From NCBI RefSeq assembly GCF_036345915.1, contig NZ_CP107785.1:8060001-8124000 (forward strand): a stretch of DNA of 64,000 nucleotides, in the 5' to 3' direction. The notes below the pieces were generated by a model. It had not been told where the DNA came from, made no database searches, and was given only the letters and a program-made list of their open reading frames with translations. Origin of the DNA: Nocardia sp. NBC_00565. Lineage in GTDB: Bacteria; Actinomycetota; Actinomycetes; Mycobacteriales; Mycobacteriaceae. This document shows, one piece after another, positions 33,480 through 42,011 of this stretch. The stretch's first letter is position 1, and each line of letters begins with the position of its first letter. A program made the translations under genes and the position numbers.

Positions 33480-33798
33480 CGGATCGTTCGCGGATATCGC
33501 CGACGGTCCTGCGTGCACGGCGGTGCCGAGTGCTCGCGGCGTCAGCAGTGTGTCAGATCGCCGGATACCGAGCGTCAGGTGCGCTACGGTTGCAAAAGCT
33601 CGACGCGCTGCGGGAATGTCCGCGGTGCCAGGTATGCCCGGTGGTGGCTTATGCTTCGTACGTTCTCCGTCTCAACCGACCAGTTCGATTGCCAAGCGTT
33701 AACTGCGTGACTTAGATCGACTGAACTACTTCCCTTTCGACTCGTGGCCCCGCGTCCGCGGCCAACGATGACATCGACGCGCGAGAGGTGGTTGGAGC
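33480..33798 (+). other. Intergenic region without clear gene
   Basis: This 319-bp gap has no open frame with a family signature or a strong palindrome. Only the ribosome-site-like GAGAGG (33782-33787) before the next small ORF stands out. The composition is less GC-rich in its last 100 bp. Confidence 0.5.
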
Positions 33799-34020
33799 AT
33801 GACCGATCTGGAAATAGGCCCGTTGACAGTGCCCGACGTTGCCGGAATCGAACTGGCGACCGCGAGTACGCCGCTGCGGCGTGCCGCGGGCCGGTTGGAA
33901 TCGGTGCTGCCGCCCGGCTGGCGGGTCGAGATCGTCGACGCGCCCGGTGCGCACAGCAGTGCCGGCACACCGGGTATGCGTCATCAGCCCGTACTCCGGG
34001 TGGTCATGCCGGGGGACTGA
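33799..34020 (+). CDS. Small hypothetical protein
   Basis: The 73-residue protein starts MTDLEIGPLTVPDVAG and has no known motif, membrane helix or signal. GGAG is only 1 nt before ATG, and GAGAGG is about 11 nt away. It ends 1 bp before the convergent aldehyde dehydrogenase stop. Codon use resembles neighbours. It could be a genuine gene or a spurious frame. Confidence 0.5.
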   Translation: MTDLEIGPLTVPDVAGIELATASTPLRRAAGRLESVLPPGWRVEIVDAPGAHSSAGTPGMRHQPVLRVVMPGD

Positions 34021-34021
34021 A

Positions 34022-35467
34022 TTACCCCGTCCAACCCAGCGGCATCAGCAGGGACTTCTGTTCGCAGAACGCGTCCAGACCCTCTGGTCCGTTCTCTCGG
34101 CCGAGGCCGGAGGTCTTGTACCCGCCGAACGGCGAGCCGGGGTCGAACGCATACCAATTGATCGCGTAGGTGCCGGTGCGCACCCGCGCGGCGATCTCGG
34201 CGCCGTGCTCGATATCGGTGGTCCAGACCGAACCGGCAAGGCCGTAGACGGAGTCGTTCGCGATGGCGACCGCCTCGTCCTCGGTCTCGTACGGAATGAC
34301 CGAGAGGACCGGGCCGAAGATCTCCTCCTGCGCGATGGTCGACTTGTTGTCGACATCGGCGAAGATGGTCGGCTCGACGAACCAGCCGCGATCCACATTG
34401 GCCGGGCGGCCGCCGCCGAGGACCAGGCGCGCGCCCTCTTCCTTGCCCTTGGCGATATAGCCCTCGACCCGGTCGCGCTGGCGTTCGGAGATCAGCGGGC
34501 CGAAAGTTGTTGCCGGGTCGGCGGGATCGCCGGTCTCGAGCGTCCGCACGTGTTCGACCAGTGCGTCCAGGATCTCGTCATAGCGGCTGCGCGGCGCGAG
34601 GATGCGGGTCTGCGCGACGCAGCCCTGGCCGCTGTTCATCAGACCGGAGAAGGCGAGCACCGGGATATTGGCGGCAACGTCCATATCCGGCAACAGGATT
34701 GCCGCGGATTTGCCCCCGAGTTCGAGCGAGACGCTCTTGAGCTGACCGGTCGCGATGGCGCCGATCTTGCGGCCGACCGCGGTGCTGCCGGTGAAGGTGA
34801 CCTTGTCGACGCCCGGGTGCGAGACGAGATATTCGGCGGCGTCCGCCTCGGCGGGCAGGATCGACAGCACGCCCTCCGGCAAGCCTGCGTCGGTGAAGAT
34901 GTCGGCGATCTTGTTGGCGGTCAGCGGAGTCAGCGGCGCGGGCTTGAGCACCACCGTGCATCCGGCGAGCAGGGCGGGCGCGAGCTTGTTGGCCGCGAGG
35001 AACAGCGGGACGTTCCACGCGGTGATGGCCGCGACGACGCCACGTGGCTCGCGAGAGATCCGCGAGGTGCCGAACAGGCCGGTGCGCGTTTCGTGCCAGG
35101 GGAAGGACTTCGCCAGTGCGGCGTACGCGTCGAGCGTGGCCACCGCCGGAATCTGGTTTAGCGTCATGGCAATCATTTGCGGTGCGCCCATTTCCGCGGT
35201 GAGCGTGGCGAGCAGATCGGCTGAACGCTCCTCGATCAGGCGGGCGGCGCGCGACAGTACCTGGGCGCGCTCTTCGGGCGGAGTGGACGGCCACGGGCCG
35301 TTGTCGAAGGCGTGCCGTGCGGCGGCTACGGCGGCGTCGACGTCGGCGCGAACCACCACCGGGACGCTGCCCACCGTCTCGACCGTCGCAGGTGAGACGA
35401 CCTGGAGGCGTTCGGTGGTGGCTGGCGCGGTCCAGCGGCCGCCGATGAACAAGCTGTCGTAATGCAT
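34022..35467 (-). CDS. NAD(P)-dependent aldehyde dehydrogenase
   Basis: The 481-residue ALDH is full length. The active-site Cys lies in NSGQGCVAQTRIL, the general-base Glu in LELGGKSA, and the nucleotide loop in VTFTGSTAVGR with conserved AWNVPLF. It corresponds by position to Rv0223c. Two AACnnGTT sites lie between 35468 and 35514, immediately upstream of ATG, one a full KstR consensus. This suggests induction by cholesterol-derived metabolites and a role in oxidising sterol or fatty aldehydes (inference). It is convergent with the small ORF. Confidence 0.95.
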   Translation of the reverse strand: MHYDSLFIGGRWTAPATTERLQVVSPATVETVGSVPVVVRADVDAAVAAARHAFDNGPWPSTPPEERAQVLSRAARLIEERSADLLATLTAEMGAPQMIAMTLNQIPAVATLDAYAALAKSFPWHETRTGLFGTSRISREPRGVVAAITAWNVPLFLAANKLAPALLAGCTVVLKPAPLTPLTANKIADIFTDAGLPEGVLSILPAEADAAEYLVSHPGVDKVTFTGSTAVGRKIGAIATGQLKSVSLELGGKSAAILLPDMDVAANIPVLAFSGLMNSGQGCVAQTRILAPRSRYDEILDALVEHVRTLETGDPADPATTFGPLISERQRDRVEGYIAKGKEEGARLVLGGGRPANVDRGWFVEPTIFADVDNKSTIAQEEIFGPVLSVIPYETEDEAVAIANDSVYGLAGSVWTTDIEHGAEIAARVRTGTYAINWYAFDPGSPFGGYKTSGLGRENGPEGLDAFCEQKSLLMPLGWTG

Positions 35468-35514
35468 GAGAACACGTTACAGTTTTGCGGCCGGATTGTC
35501 TGTAACCTGTTCCA
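35468..35514 (-). promoter_or_regulatory. KstR-like operator pair upstream of aldehyde dehydrogenase
   Basis: TGTAACCTGTTCCA (35501-35514) matches the KstR consensus TnnAACnnGTTnnA. GAGAACACGTTACA (35468-35481) matches except for its first base and abuts the start codon. A GTTACAG/CTGTAAC inverted pair (35476-35482, 35500-35506) spans them. This would allow repression by KstR encoded elsewhere. Confidence 0.6.
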
Positions 35515-35675
35515 GTTTTTCGCTCGGACACCGTTCTGAACAGGGCGAATTCCAACCTGTCGGTTCGCTTTTCAGAGAACGCACTATTGCGTTCTGTTGT
35601 TGCACCGGTCATGCTGTAGCTATTGATCAGCTCGCTCGATTCATGAACCGATTACGCAATTGGGGAGTCAGAGTC
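35515..35675 (+). other. Leader region of a small gene
   Basis: No independent gene is seen here. The reading frame of the following gene is open through this stretch, but it lacks coding character. GGGGAG (35662-35667) serves as ribosome site for ATG 35676. Confidence 0.4.
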
Positions 35676-35969
35676 ATGGCGGTGCAAGTGATCGGTCTGT
35701 CGCTGATGACCAGCGACCAGACCGAGCATCAAGCTAAGAGTGTTGGCACAGGCGGGTGGGTGGTTTCCTTCCTGCCGGGCCGGACGCTGACCATCGAGCA
35801 GGCGACGGCGGCGATGCAGGCCGCCGAGGCCGTCGCGGTCGTCGGACTGCTAGCCGATCTAGTCGGCCTCACGGCGCTGGAAACCGTGGGCCTGGCCATT
35901 CAGGAATCACCCTGGGCCCAGGTGGCCTGCGGGCGGCGCACCTGGCGCCGAGGGTGGCTGGAGAAGTAA
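35676..35969 (+). CDS. Small hypothetical protein
   Basis: The 97-residue protein starts MAVQVIGLSLMTSDQTEHQ and is mostly hydrophobic with Ala/Leu-rich helices (AAMQAAEAVAVVGLLADLVG) and a basic C-terminus. No transmembrane signature is decisive. The upstream GGGGAG lies 8 nt before ATG. It converges on the methyltransferase gene with a 3-bp gap. I do not recognise it. It could pair with the aldehyde dehydrogenase regulon only by proximity. Confidence 0.6.
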   Translation: MAVQVIGLSLMTSDQTEHQAKSVGTGGWVVSFLPGRTLTIEQATAAMQAAEAVAVVGLLADLVGLTALETVGLAIQESPWAQVACGRRTWRRGWLEK

Positions 35970-35972
35970 GAG

Positions 35973-36791
35973 CTAATTCTTGGTGGCCACGACAACCAGA
36001 TTGCTCACCAGTAACTCACGCACCGCGGGGATCCGAACGAGCCACCACGCCCAGCGTGGGTGGTATCGGGGGAAGACCGCGAAGATATCGGCCGGAGTGG
36101 TTGCCGCCCAGCGCAATCCGTCCACCGCCCGAACGGCGAACATCGACTCGCCGAAGCGGTTCTTCGGTTCCCGGCCGGTCTTGCGGCGGTATCGACGCGC
36201 GGCGTACTCGCCGCCGAGGTAGTGCCAGGGGCCGGTTTCGTGACCGCCGAACGGGCCGAGCCACACCGTGTACGACAACACGATCAGCCCACCGGGGCGA
36301 GTCACGCGCACCATCTCATCGGCCATGACCCAGGGGTGCGGTACGTGTTCGGCGACATTCGAGGAGAAGCAGATGTCCACTGCGTCGTCGCGGAACGGCA
36401 GCGCCATTCCGGAACCGCGGACCGCGCCCGGGACCGACAGTCCGGCGGCGTGCATCTCCGACGGGTCGGGTTCGACCGGAATGTAGCGCGCACCCGTCTT
36501 GACGAATTCGTCGGCGAAATAGCCGGGGCCGCCGCCCACATCCAGGATCGTCGCGCCCACTAGGGGCCGCCCGGTGACGTCGGCATAGAAATCGCCGATC
36601 ATCGCGGCGCTGTCGGCGGCCAGGCCACCGTAGAACAGCGCCGGATCGGTCTGCTCGAAGCGGAAACTGCCGAGCAACCGCAGCGACCGGCGCAGCGTGG
36701 CCCGTCGCGCGAACCGGGACAGGCGTCCGCGCCCGGACGGCGGGGTACCTACTTCCGCCGCTTCGGTCGGCTCGGTTTCAGCTCTCGGCAC
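35973..36791 (-). CDS. SAM-dependent methyltransferase (class I)
   Basis: From GTG 36791 the protein has 272 residues; a longer frame from 36863 lacks supporting homology-like features. Motif I is ILDVGGGPGYFADEF, the acidic loop IPVEPD, then DICFSSNVAEHVPHPW and GGLIVLSYTVW. The N-terminus FARRATLRRSLRLLGSFRFEQTDPALFY resembles Rv0224c from memory. It probably methylates a lipid or sugar near the envelope machinery (inference from the neighbouring glycosyltransferase). It is divergent from that gene. Confidence 0.88.
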   Translation of the reverse strand: MPRAETEPTEAAEVGTPPSGRGRLSRFARRATLRRSLRLLGSFRFEQTDPALFYGGLAADSAAMIGDFYADVTGRPLVGATILDVGGGPGYFADEFVKTGARYIPVEPDPSEMHAAGLSVPGAVRGSGMALPFRDDAVDICFSSNVAEHVPHPWVMADEMVRVTRPGGLIVLSYTVWLGPFGGHETGPWHYLGGEYAARRYRRKTGREPKNRFGESMFAVRAVDGLRWAATTPADIFAVFPRYHPRWAWWLVRIPAVRELLVSNLVVVATKN

Positions 36792-36930
36792 GGCGGAGAG
36801 TCTCGCATAGCCCCACCGCTGGGGAATCCCGCGGACGGTGCGGAGCTTGCTGGGCGGGTGCACGGGTTAGGGTGTACGGCGATATTCATCCTTCCCGACC
36901 CGGGACCTGTCGACCGAGAGAAGCTCCACC

Positions 36931-38097
36931 GTGCGCGAAGTCCTCCTGCTGTGCTGGCGTGACACCGGGCACCCGCAGGGCGGCGGCAGCGAACGGTACC
37001 TGGAGCAGGTCGGGGCCCAGCTCGCCGCGCGGGGGGTCAAAGTCACCCTGCGTACCGCCCGCTATCCGGGCGCGCCGAAACGTGAGCGGATCGACGGCAT
37101 CGATATCAGCCGGGCAGGCGGGCGGTTCACCGTTTATCCGCGGGCCCTGGCGGCCATCGCCCTCGGCCGACTCGGGATCGGGCCGCTGCGCGGTCTGCGG
37201 CCCGATGCGGTGATCGACACCCAGAACGGGATCCCGTTCTTCGCGGGTGCCGCGAGCGCCGCGCCGTCTGTGGTGTTGGTACATCACGGACATCGCGAGC
37301 AATGGCCGGTCGCCGGGCGTCTCGTCGGGCGGATCGGGTGGTGGATCGAATCGCGGCTCTCGCCGCGGGTGCATCGGGACAACCAATATCTGACCGTTTC
37401 GCTGCCCTCGGCCGAGGAGCTGGCCACGCTGGGCGTGGACGGGTCGCGGATCGCGGTGGTGCGCAATGGTGCTGAACCGGTTCCAGTTGATGCACCGACC
37501 GGGTGTGTCGAGACGCGCACGGAGGATCCGCGGATCGTGGTGCTGTCGCGGTTGGTGCCGCACAAGCAGATCGAGGACGCGCTGGCCGTTGTGGCCGGAC
37601 TACGGCATCGGATTCCCGGGCTGCGGCTCGATGTGATCGGCGATGGCTGGTGGGCGGACAACCTGAAGGCCGACGCGCATGGGCTCGGCATCGCTGACGC
37701 GGTTACCTTCCACGGTCACGTCGATGAGCGTCGCAAGCACGAACTGCTCGCGCGAGCCTGGGTGCATGTGCTGCCCTCGCGCAAGGAGGGTTGGGGGCTC
37801 GCGGTGATCGAGGCCGCCCAGCACGGTGTGCCGACCATTGGTTACCGCAGTTCGCGGGGGCTCACCGATTCCATTGTCGACGGTGTGACCGGTGTGCTCG
37901 TGGATGATGTTGCCCAGCTGGCCGATTCGGTCGGGGATTTGCTCGACGACAATGAGTCGCGGACGGTCATGGGGGAGAAGGCGCGGGCTCGGGCGCGTGA
38001 ATTCTCTTGGGAGCAAACGGGTAACGGGGTTTATGACGTGCTCGCGGCGGTTGCTCGTGGGGAGCACACCTCCGGACTGATTCCGCCCGGTCCGTAA
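36931..38097 (+). CDS. GT4 family glycosyltransferase
   Basis: The 388-residue GT-B enzyme has a DTGHPQGGGSERYLEQV acceptor-side loop and the GT4 donor motif HKQIEDALAVVAGLRHRIPG. The EX7E region is HVLPSRKEGWGLAVIEAAQHGVPTIGYRS, with conserved Glu pairs. It should transfer a sugar from a nucleotide donor to a lipid or glycan on the cytoplasmic face. It corresponds by order to Rv0225. The neighbouring membrane protein and flippase fit an exported glycoconjugate pathway. Confidence 0.92.
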   Translation: MREVLLLCWRDTGHPQGGGSERYLEQVGAQLAARGVKVTLRTARYPGAPKRERIDGIDISRAGGRFTVYPRALAAIALGRLGIGPLRGLRPDAVIDTQNGIPFFAGAASAAPSVVLVHHGHREQWPVAGRLVGRIGWWIESRLSPRVHRDNQYLTVSLPSAEELATLGVDGSRIAVVRNGAEPVPVDAPTGCVETRTEDPRIVVLSRLVPHKQIEDALAVVAGLRHRIPGLRLDVIGDGWWADNLKADAHGLGIADAVTFHGHVDERRKHELLARAWVHVLPSRKEGWGLAVIEAAQHGVPTIGYRSSRGLTDSIVDGVTGVLVDDVAQLADSVGDLLDDNESRTVMGEKARARAREFSWEQTGNGVYDVLAAVARGEHTSGLIPPGP

Positions 38098-38128
38098 TCG
38101 CGCCGGATAGGTGTGCTGCCAACGGTTT

Positions 38129-39961
38129 TCATGCGGTCGGCCGCGGGCGTAGTAAGGCCGCCAGCAGCAGGCCGCCGACGAGCATTGCGGCCCAGAGGAT
38201 GTGGGCGGCGTACGCGATCGTGCGGTGGGCGGGCTGCGATTCGGAGCGATGGTCGGCGACGGCGGGGACTCGGTACAGCGTCAGGTCCTGGTCGGTGTAT
38301 ATCGGGTCCAATTGGGCGAGTGTCGTTTTCGACTCGCCCAGCGGACCGGGGGTAGTGCGCTCGACGAGCACCCAGCCGACGCCGAGATCACCCAACTGTC
38401 GCGCCGAACCACCGTGCAGCAGTAAGGTTTCCACCTCCCGAGCCCCGGCCCCTTCGCCCGCGACCGTACGTCCGCGGACCGGGAGCTCACCGGTCTGCAG
38501 CACATCGTGCGGGAGCATCCGCGGCGCCGGATCCAACACGGGCGCTTTACCGCTGTATGGGAACTTTCGGAACATGCCCCCGGGCAGGACCGCGATATCT
38601 CCCGGCCCGTCGATCCGCTCGGTAACGCGCTGCCACCCGGCGGGGTAGTGCACCGGCCGCAACTCGCCGCCTACGCCGTAGGCGAGATCGAACAGTGGCA
38701 GTACGAGCAATGCGATGAATGCTATTGCGGTCAGCGATATTGCGGGCGACCTGTGCGCGTTGGCAGTCGAGGGGGTGTGGGCGAAGCGCACGCCGAGTGC
38801 TCGGCATCCGGCCGCGGCGCACAGCGCGTAGGCGGGCATGGCCAGTGCGACGTACTTCTGCGTATCACGCAGTAGTCCCGCGCCGGGCACGCCGGCGACG
38901 AGCCACTCCATGACGCTCATGCCCCAAGGCGTCGACCCCAAGGCGGGGAGGACGACAGCGGCGACCGCGAGTATCAGCAGAGTACGGCGAACTCGGAGGC
39001 TCGCGTGATCGACACTGGCTATCTCTGCGTCGGCCGCGCGGATGCCCGCCCGACTGCTGGCGGTCGCGCGGATGCCGGTCGCCACGACAGCCAGGAGCAG
39101 AACGGTGCCGATGAGGGCGAGCAGGGTGATGCGGGAGTCCGGCACCGAGTCGCCGTTCCAGATTCCACCCAACCCGGCCAGCGAGCCGAGGGTGCCGAGG
39201 CCAGGTTCCGCGCGCGCGGCGAATGCGGCTATCCCGGCCGGGTCGGAAGGTTCGGACCCGGCCCCAGACAGCGCCGTCGCCGTCAACCACGGCGCGGACG
39301 CCACCAATAGCAGGCCGAGCGTCCCGAGCAAGTTTCGCCGCCCGACCAGCACCACAGCGGTACAGCCCGCCAGCAACGCCCCGGTCGGAGTGAGTCCCGC
39401 AGCCGCAAAGCACCCGGCCAACGCGCCCCAAGCCCCCGCCGCCCCAAGCCGCCAAGCCGTGTCACCCGTACGCCGGGCGATGGTGGATGCGCGGATTCGG
39501 TAGGCGGCCAGTGCGGTCCAGGGCAGTGCGGCGTATCCGGTCAGCAGGCTCCAATGGCCTTGGAGTAGACGCTCGGCGACGTAGGGGTTCCATAGGGCGA
39601 CGGTGACGGCTACCAGTTGTGGGGCGGTCGATACTCGGAGTAGTTCGCGGGTCAGCACCGCCGCGCCGTATCCGGCCGCCCACAGCGCGACGAGCAGGAT
39701 CGCCTTGACGATCAGGCCGCCGTCGATGATCGGTGACAGTGCCGCGAGCAGCGCGTCCTGCGGTACCGCTCGTGGGGCGGCGTCGCCGAGGCCGAGCGCC
39801 GAGTCCGTCAGATAGGAGCGCGGTGTGCTCACCGCATCCCGCAGCAGCAGATAACCCGGCCCGAGCAGTGGACCGGCGATGAGCAGCGCGAGGACTCCGC
39901 TGTACCCGGCCGGGACCAACCTCGTCCACCGGTCGCGCCGCGTCGAGCCGCTGCCACTCAC
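38129..39961 (-). CDS. Large multi-pass membrane protein, GT-C-like
   Basis: From GTG 39961 (TAGGGT box 8 nt upstream, leaderless) the protein has 610 residues with about 11-12 helices and periplasmic loops. The layout, with a conserved acidic first loop (LTDSALGLGDAAP) and a C-terminal extracytoplasmic region (about 450-570), resembles GT-C glycosyltransferases such as arabinosyl or mannosyl enzymes. It corresponds by order to Rv0226c. Whether it is an active transferase is not shown by the sequence. It is divergent from the flippase gene. Confidence 0.82.
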   Translation of the reverse strand: MSGSGSTRRDRWTRLVPAGYSGVLALLIAGPLLGPGYLLLRDAVSTPRSYLTDSALGLGDAAPRAVPQDALLAALSPIIDGGLIVKAILLVALWAAGYGAAVLTRELLRVSTAPQLVAVTVALWNPYVAERLLQGHWSLLTGYAALPWTALAAYRIRASTIARRTGDTAWRLGAAGAWGALAGCFAAAGLTPTGALLAGCTAVVLVGRRNLLGTLGLLLVASAPWLTATALSGAGSEPSDPAGIAAFAARAEPGLGTLGSLAGLGGIWNGDSVPDSRITLLALIGTVLLLAVVATGIRATASSRAGIRAADAEIASVDHASLRVRRTLLILAVAAVVLPALGSTPWGMSVMEWLVAGVPGAGLLRDTQKYVALAMPAYALCAAAGCRALGVRFAHTPSTANAHRSPAISLTAIAFIALLVLPLFDLAYGVGGELRPVHYPAGWQRVTERIDGPGDIAVLPGGMFRKFPYSGKAPVLDPAPRMLPHDVLQTGELPVRGRTVAGEGAGAREVETLLLHGGSARQLGDLGVGWVLVERTTPGPLGESKTTLAQLDPIYTDQDLTLYRVPAVADHRSESQPAHRTIAYAAHILWAAMLVGGLLLAALLRPRPTA

Positions 39962-40046
39962 GGTTGTGCACCCTACGTTCCGATCGGGAAGCCGCGCGCC
40001 GCCGGGCGGGTGCGGGCAACGGCCGGTCGGGTGGGACGATTGCCGC

Positions 40047-41417
40047 GTGCCTGCCGTCCGTCGCCTTCCCGTCGTGGCGGATTTGACGTTGGTAACGGCC
40101 GGCGCGATGACGGCCAATGTGGCGGGATATCTGCTGCAGATGTTGGCCAGCCGCTGGTTGGGCGTCACCGGCTACAGCGAATTCGCGAGCCTGCTGGCCG
40201 TCCAACTCTTATGTGCGGTGCCCGCGCTGGCCCTGCAGAACGTAGTGGCCAGGGAACTCGTGCGTGGGGCAGGCGTCGCGGCGCTGCGCGGCCTGCAGTG
40301 GCGCTGCGCGGTGATCGTTGCCGCAGTGGCCGCAGCGTTGGTGCCGCTGGTAACCGCAGTACTGAACGTCGGCGTGGTCGCCTGCGCCGCCGCTCTCGGC
40401 GCGGCCCCCGCCTTGGTGCTGCTATCCGGCGAACAAGGAATCCTGCAGGGCAGCAGACGCTTCCGCGCGTTGGCAGTGGTCCTCGGCGCAGCCGGCATCG
40501 CCCGGGTAGCTCCCGCCCTCATCGTCCTAGCCCTAGGCGGCGGCGCAGCCCCCGCCCTATGGGCCGCCGCCCTCGGAATCGTCGCAGCCGCAGCCTTCGC
40601 GCGATACACAGCAGGCTCCCCCCATTCCCGCATCCGCCCGGCACACGACGCGGCAATCGAGCCATCGCCAGATGACGGCTCAGATGATGGTGGTTTCGGA
40701 GTCGAAGGCGCGCGACCCGGGCGTGCGGGTGTATCTCAGGGCCGGACGGCGCGGATGCGTGCGCAGCGGCGTTCCGGTGATGCGGCTGACGGGGGTGCGC
40801 GGTTTGTTGGGGTATTGCCGGTGTTGCGGGCCGCGCAGGTGCAGGCGGCGTTGATGGCGTTGTCGTCGGCGGATCTGATCATTGCGCGGGTCGTTTTGGA
40901 TGAGGCGGATGCGAGCAGGTATGCGCTCGGGGCGATCGCCGCGAAGATCGCGTTCTGGTTGCCGCAGGCCGTAGGGGTGGTGTTGTATCCGCGGATGGCG
41001 CAGCCGACGCACTCGGCGCGCGCGATACGGGATGCGCTGGCTGTCTTGTCCGGCATCGGGATCATCGCGGTAGTAGGTGCGGCGGTGGCGGCACCGTTGG
41101 CGCCGCTGTTCGCGGGACAGGACTACGCCCCGATCCAAGGCATGCTGTGGTTGTTCGCCTTACAAGGCGCCATCCTCGCCGTGCTGCAGGGCGCACTGCT
41201 TTCGGCCATCGCGGTAGACCGCACCGCCCTCGCCACGGTGACCTGGCTGGGCCTCGCGGTCGAGGTAGTGCTCATGACCTGCTTCGCCCGCTCGGTACCC
41301 ACCCTGATCACCACCGCCGTCGGAGTCGCCGCCGCCACGACGATCCTGATCGCGGCAATCGTCCTGCGCACCGCCGACCACCCCACCCCAACCGAATCGC
41401 ACCCCTCACCCAGCTGA
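40047..41417 (+). CDS. Polysaccharide-type lipid flippase (MOP superfamily)
   Basis: From GTG 40047 (GACGAT 6 nt upstream, leaderless) the 456-residue protein has about 10-12 transmembrane helices in two halves. These are joined by a hydrophilic, low-complexity linker (about 195-255) unlike the rest. The pattern (LVTAGAMTANVAGYLLQMLASRWLG at the N-terminus, AFWLPQAVGVVLYPRMAQP in half two) fits Wzx-like exporters. It probably flips the lipid-linked product of the nearby glycosyltransferases. The Pro/Thr-rich tail is cytoplasmic. Confidence 0.85.
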   Translation: MPAVRRLPVVADLTLVTAGAMTANVAGYLLQMLASRWLGVTGYSEFASLLAVQLLCAVPALALQNVVARELVRGAGVAALRGLQWRCAVIVAAVAAALVPLVTAVLNVGVVACAAALGAAPALVLLSGEQGILQGSRRFRALAVVLGAAGIARVAPALIVLALGGGAAPALWAAALGIVAAAAFARYTAGSPHSRIRPAHDAAIEPSPDDGSDDGGFGVEGARPGRAGVSQGRTARMRAQRRSGDAADGGARFVGVLPVLRAAQVQAALMALSSADLIIARVVLDEADASRYALGAIAAKIAFWLPQAVGVVLYPRMAQPTHSARAIRDALAVLSGIGIIAVVGAAVAAPLAPLFAGQDYAPIQGMLWLFALQGAILAVLQGALLSAIAVDRTALATVTWLGLAVEVVLMTCFARSVPTLITTAVGVAAATTILIAAIVLRTADHPTPTESHPSPS

Positions 41418-41521
41418 GAAACCCACCCGAGCCAACTGCGCCCGCCGTCCAGCGATACCCGCCATCCCGGTGTGTGCACGGGTGTGCGGGGATTGGAGGT
41501 GGGGCGTTTACGATCACGGAC

Positions 41522-41887
41522 ATGATCACCGGTGTGCACACTCTGGTTTATGCGCAGGATCCGGATCTGGCTCGTGGGTTCTTTCGCGACGTTCTCGGCT
41601 GGCCGAATGTGGATGCCCATGACGGGTGGCTCATCTTCGGCACGGGGCCGAGTGAGCTCGGTGTACATCCTGCGGATGGTCCACCGCGCCACGAGATTTC
41701 GCTGATGTGCGATGACCTCGAGCGGACGATCGCCGAATTGGCCGGGCGCGGGGCGCAATTCGAGGGGGAGATAGCCGATCGGAGTTTCGGGCGCTGCATC
41801 GACCTGAAGATCCCGGGCGCGGGAGTGATGCTGCTCTATCAGCTGGCACATCCGGTCGCCTACACCTTGGGTTCGTCCGCCCCCTGA
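41522..41887 (+). CDS. VOC/glyoxalase-fold protein
   Basis: The 121-residue protein has the paired beta-alpha-beta fold: VHTLVYAQDPDLARGFFRDVLGW, then LMCDDLERTIAELAGRG and VMLLYQLAHP. A metal His is apparent in the first motif (GVHTLVY) and in GVHPADGPPRHEISL. TACGAT ends 7 nt before ATG (leaderless). The substrate is unknown. It is convergent with the DUF3068 gene across a terminator. Confidence 0.88.
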   Translation: MITGVHTLVYAQDPDLARGFFRDVLGWPNVDAHDGWLIFGTGPSELGVHPADGPPRHEISLMCDDLERTIAELAGRGAQFEGEIADRSFGRCIDLKIPGAGVMLLYQLAHPVAYTLGSSAP

Positions 41888-41967
41888 CGCTGAGCGCCAA
41901 CCGCTCTGAGCGTCAACCACCTCGGCACCGAGCGCACGCGCGCCGAATACACCTGTGCGGAAACGAA

Positions 41968-41998
41968 CTCGGCCCCCAGGTGCAACCTGGGGGCCGAG
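41968..41998. terminator. Bidirectional terminator
   Basis: Perfect 14-bp arms (41968-41981 and 41985-41998) with a GCA loop form a GC-rich hairpin between the convergent VOC and DUF3068 genes. There is no U-tract. Confidence 0.8.
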
Positions 41999-42011
41999 GA
42001 TCTGACTACCG

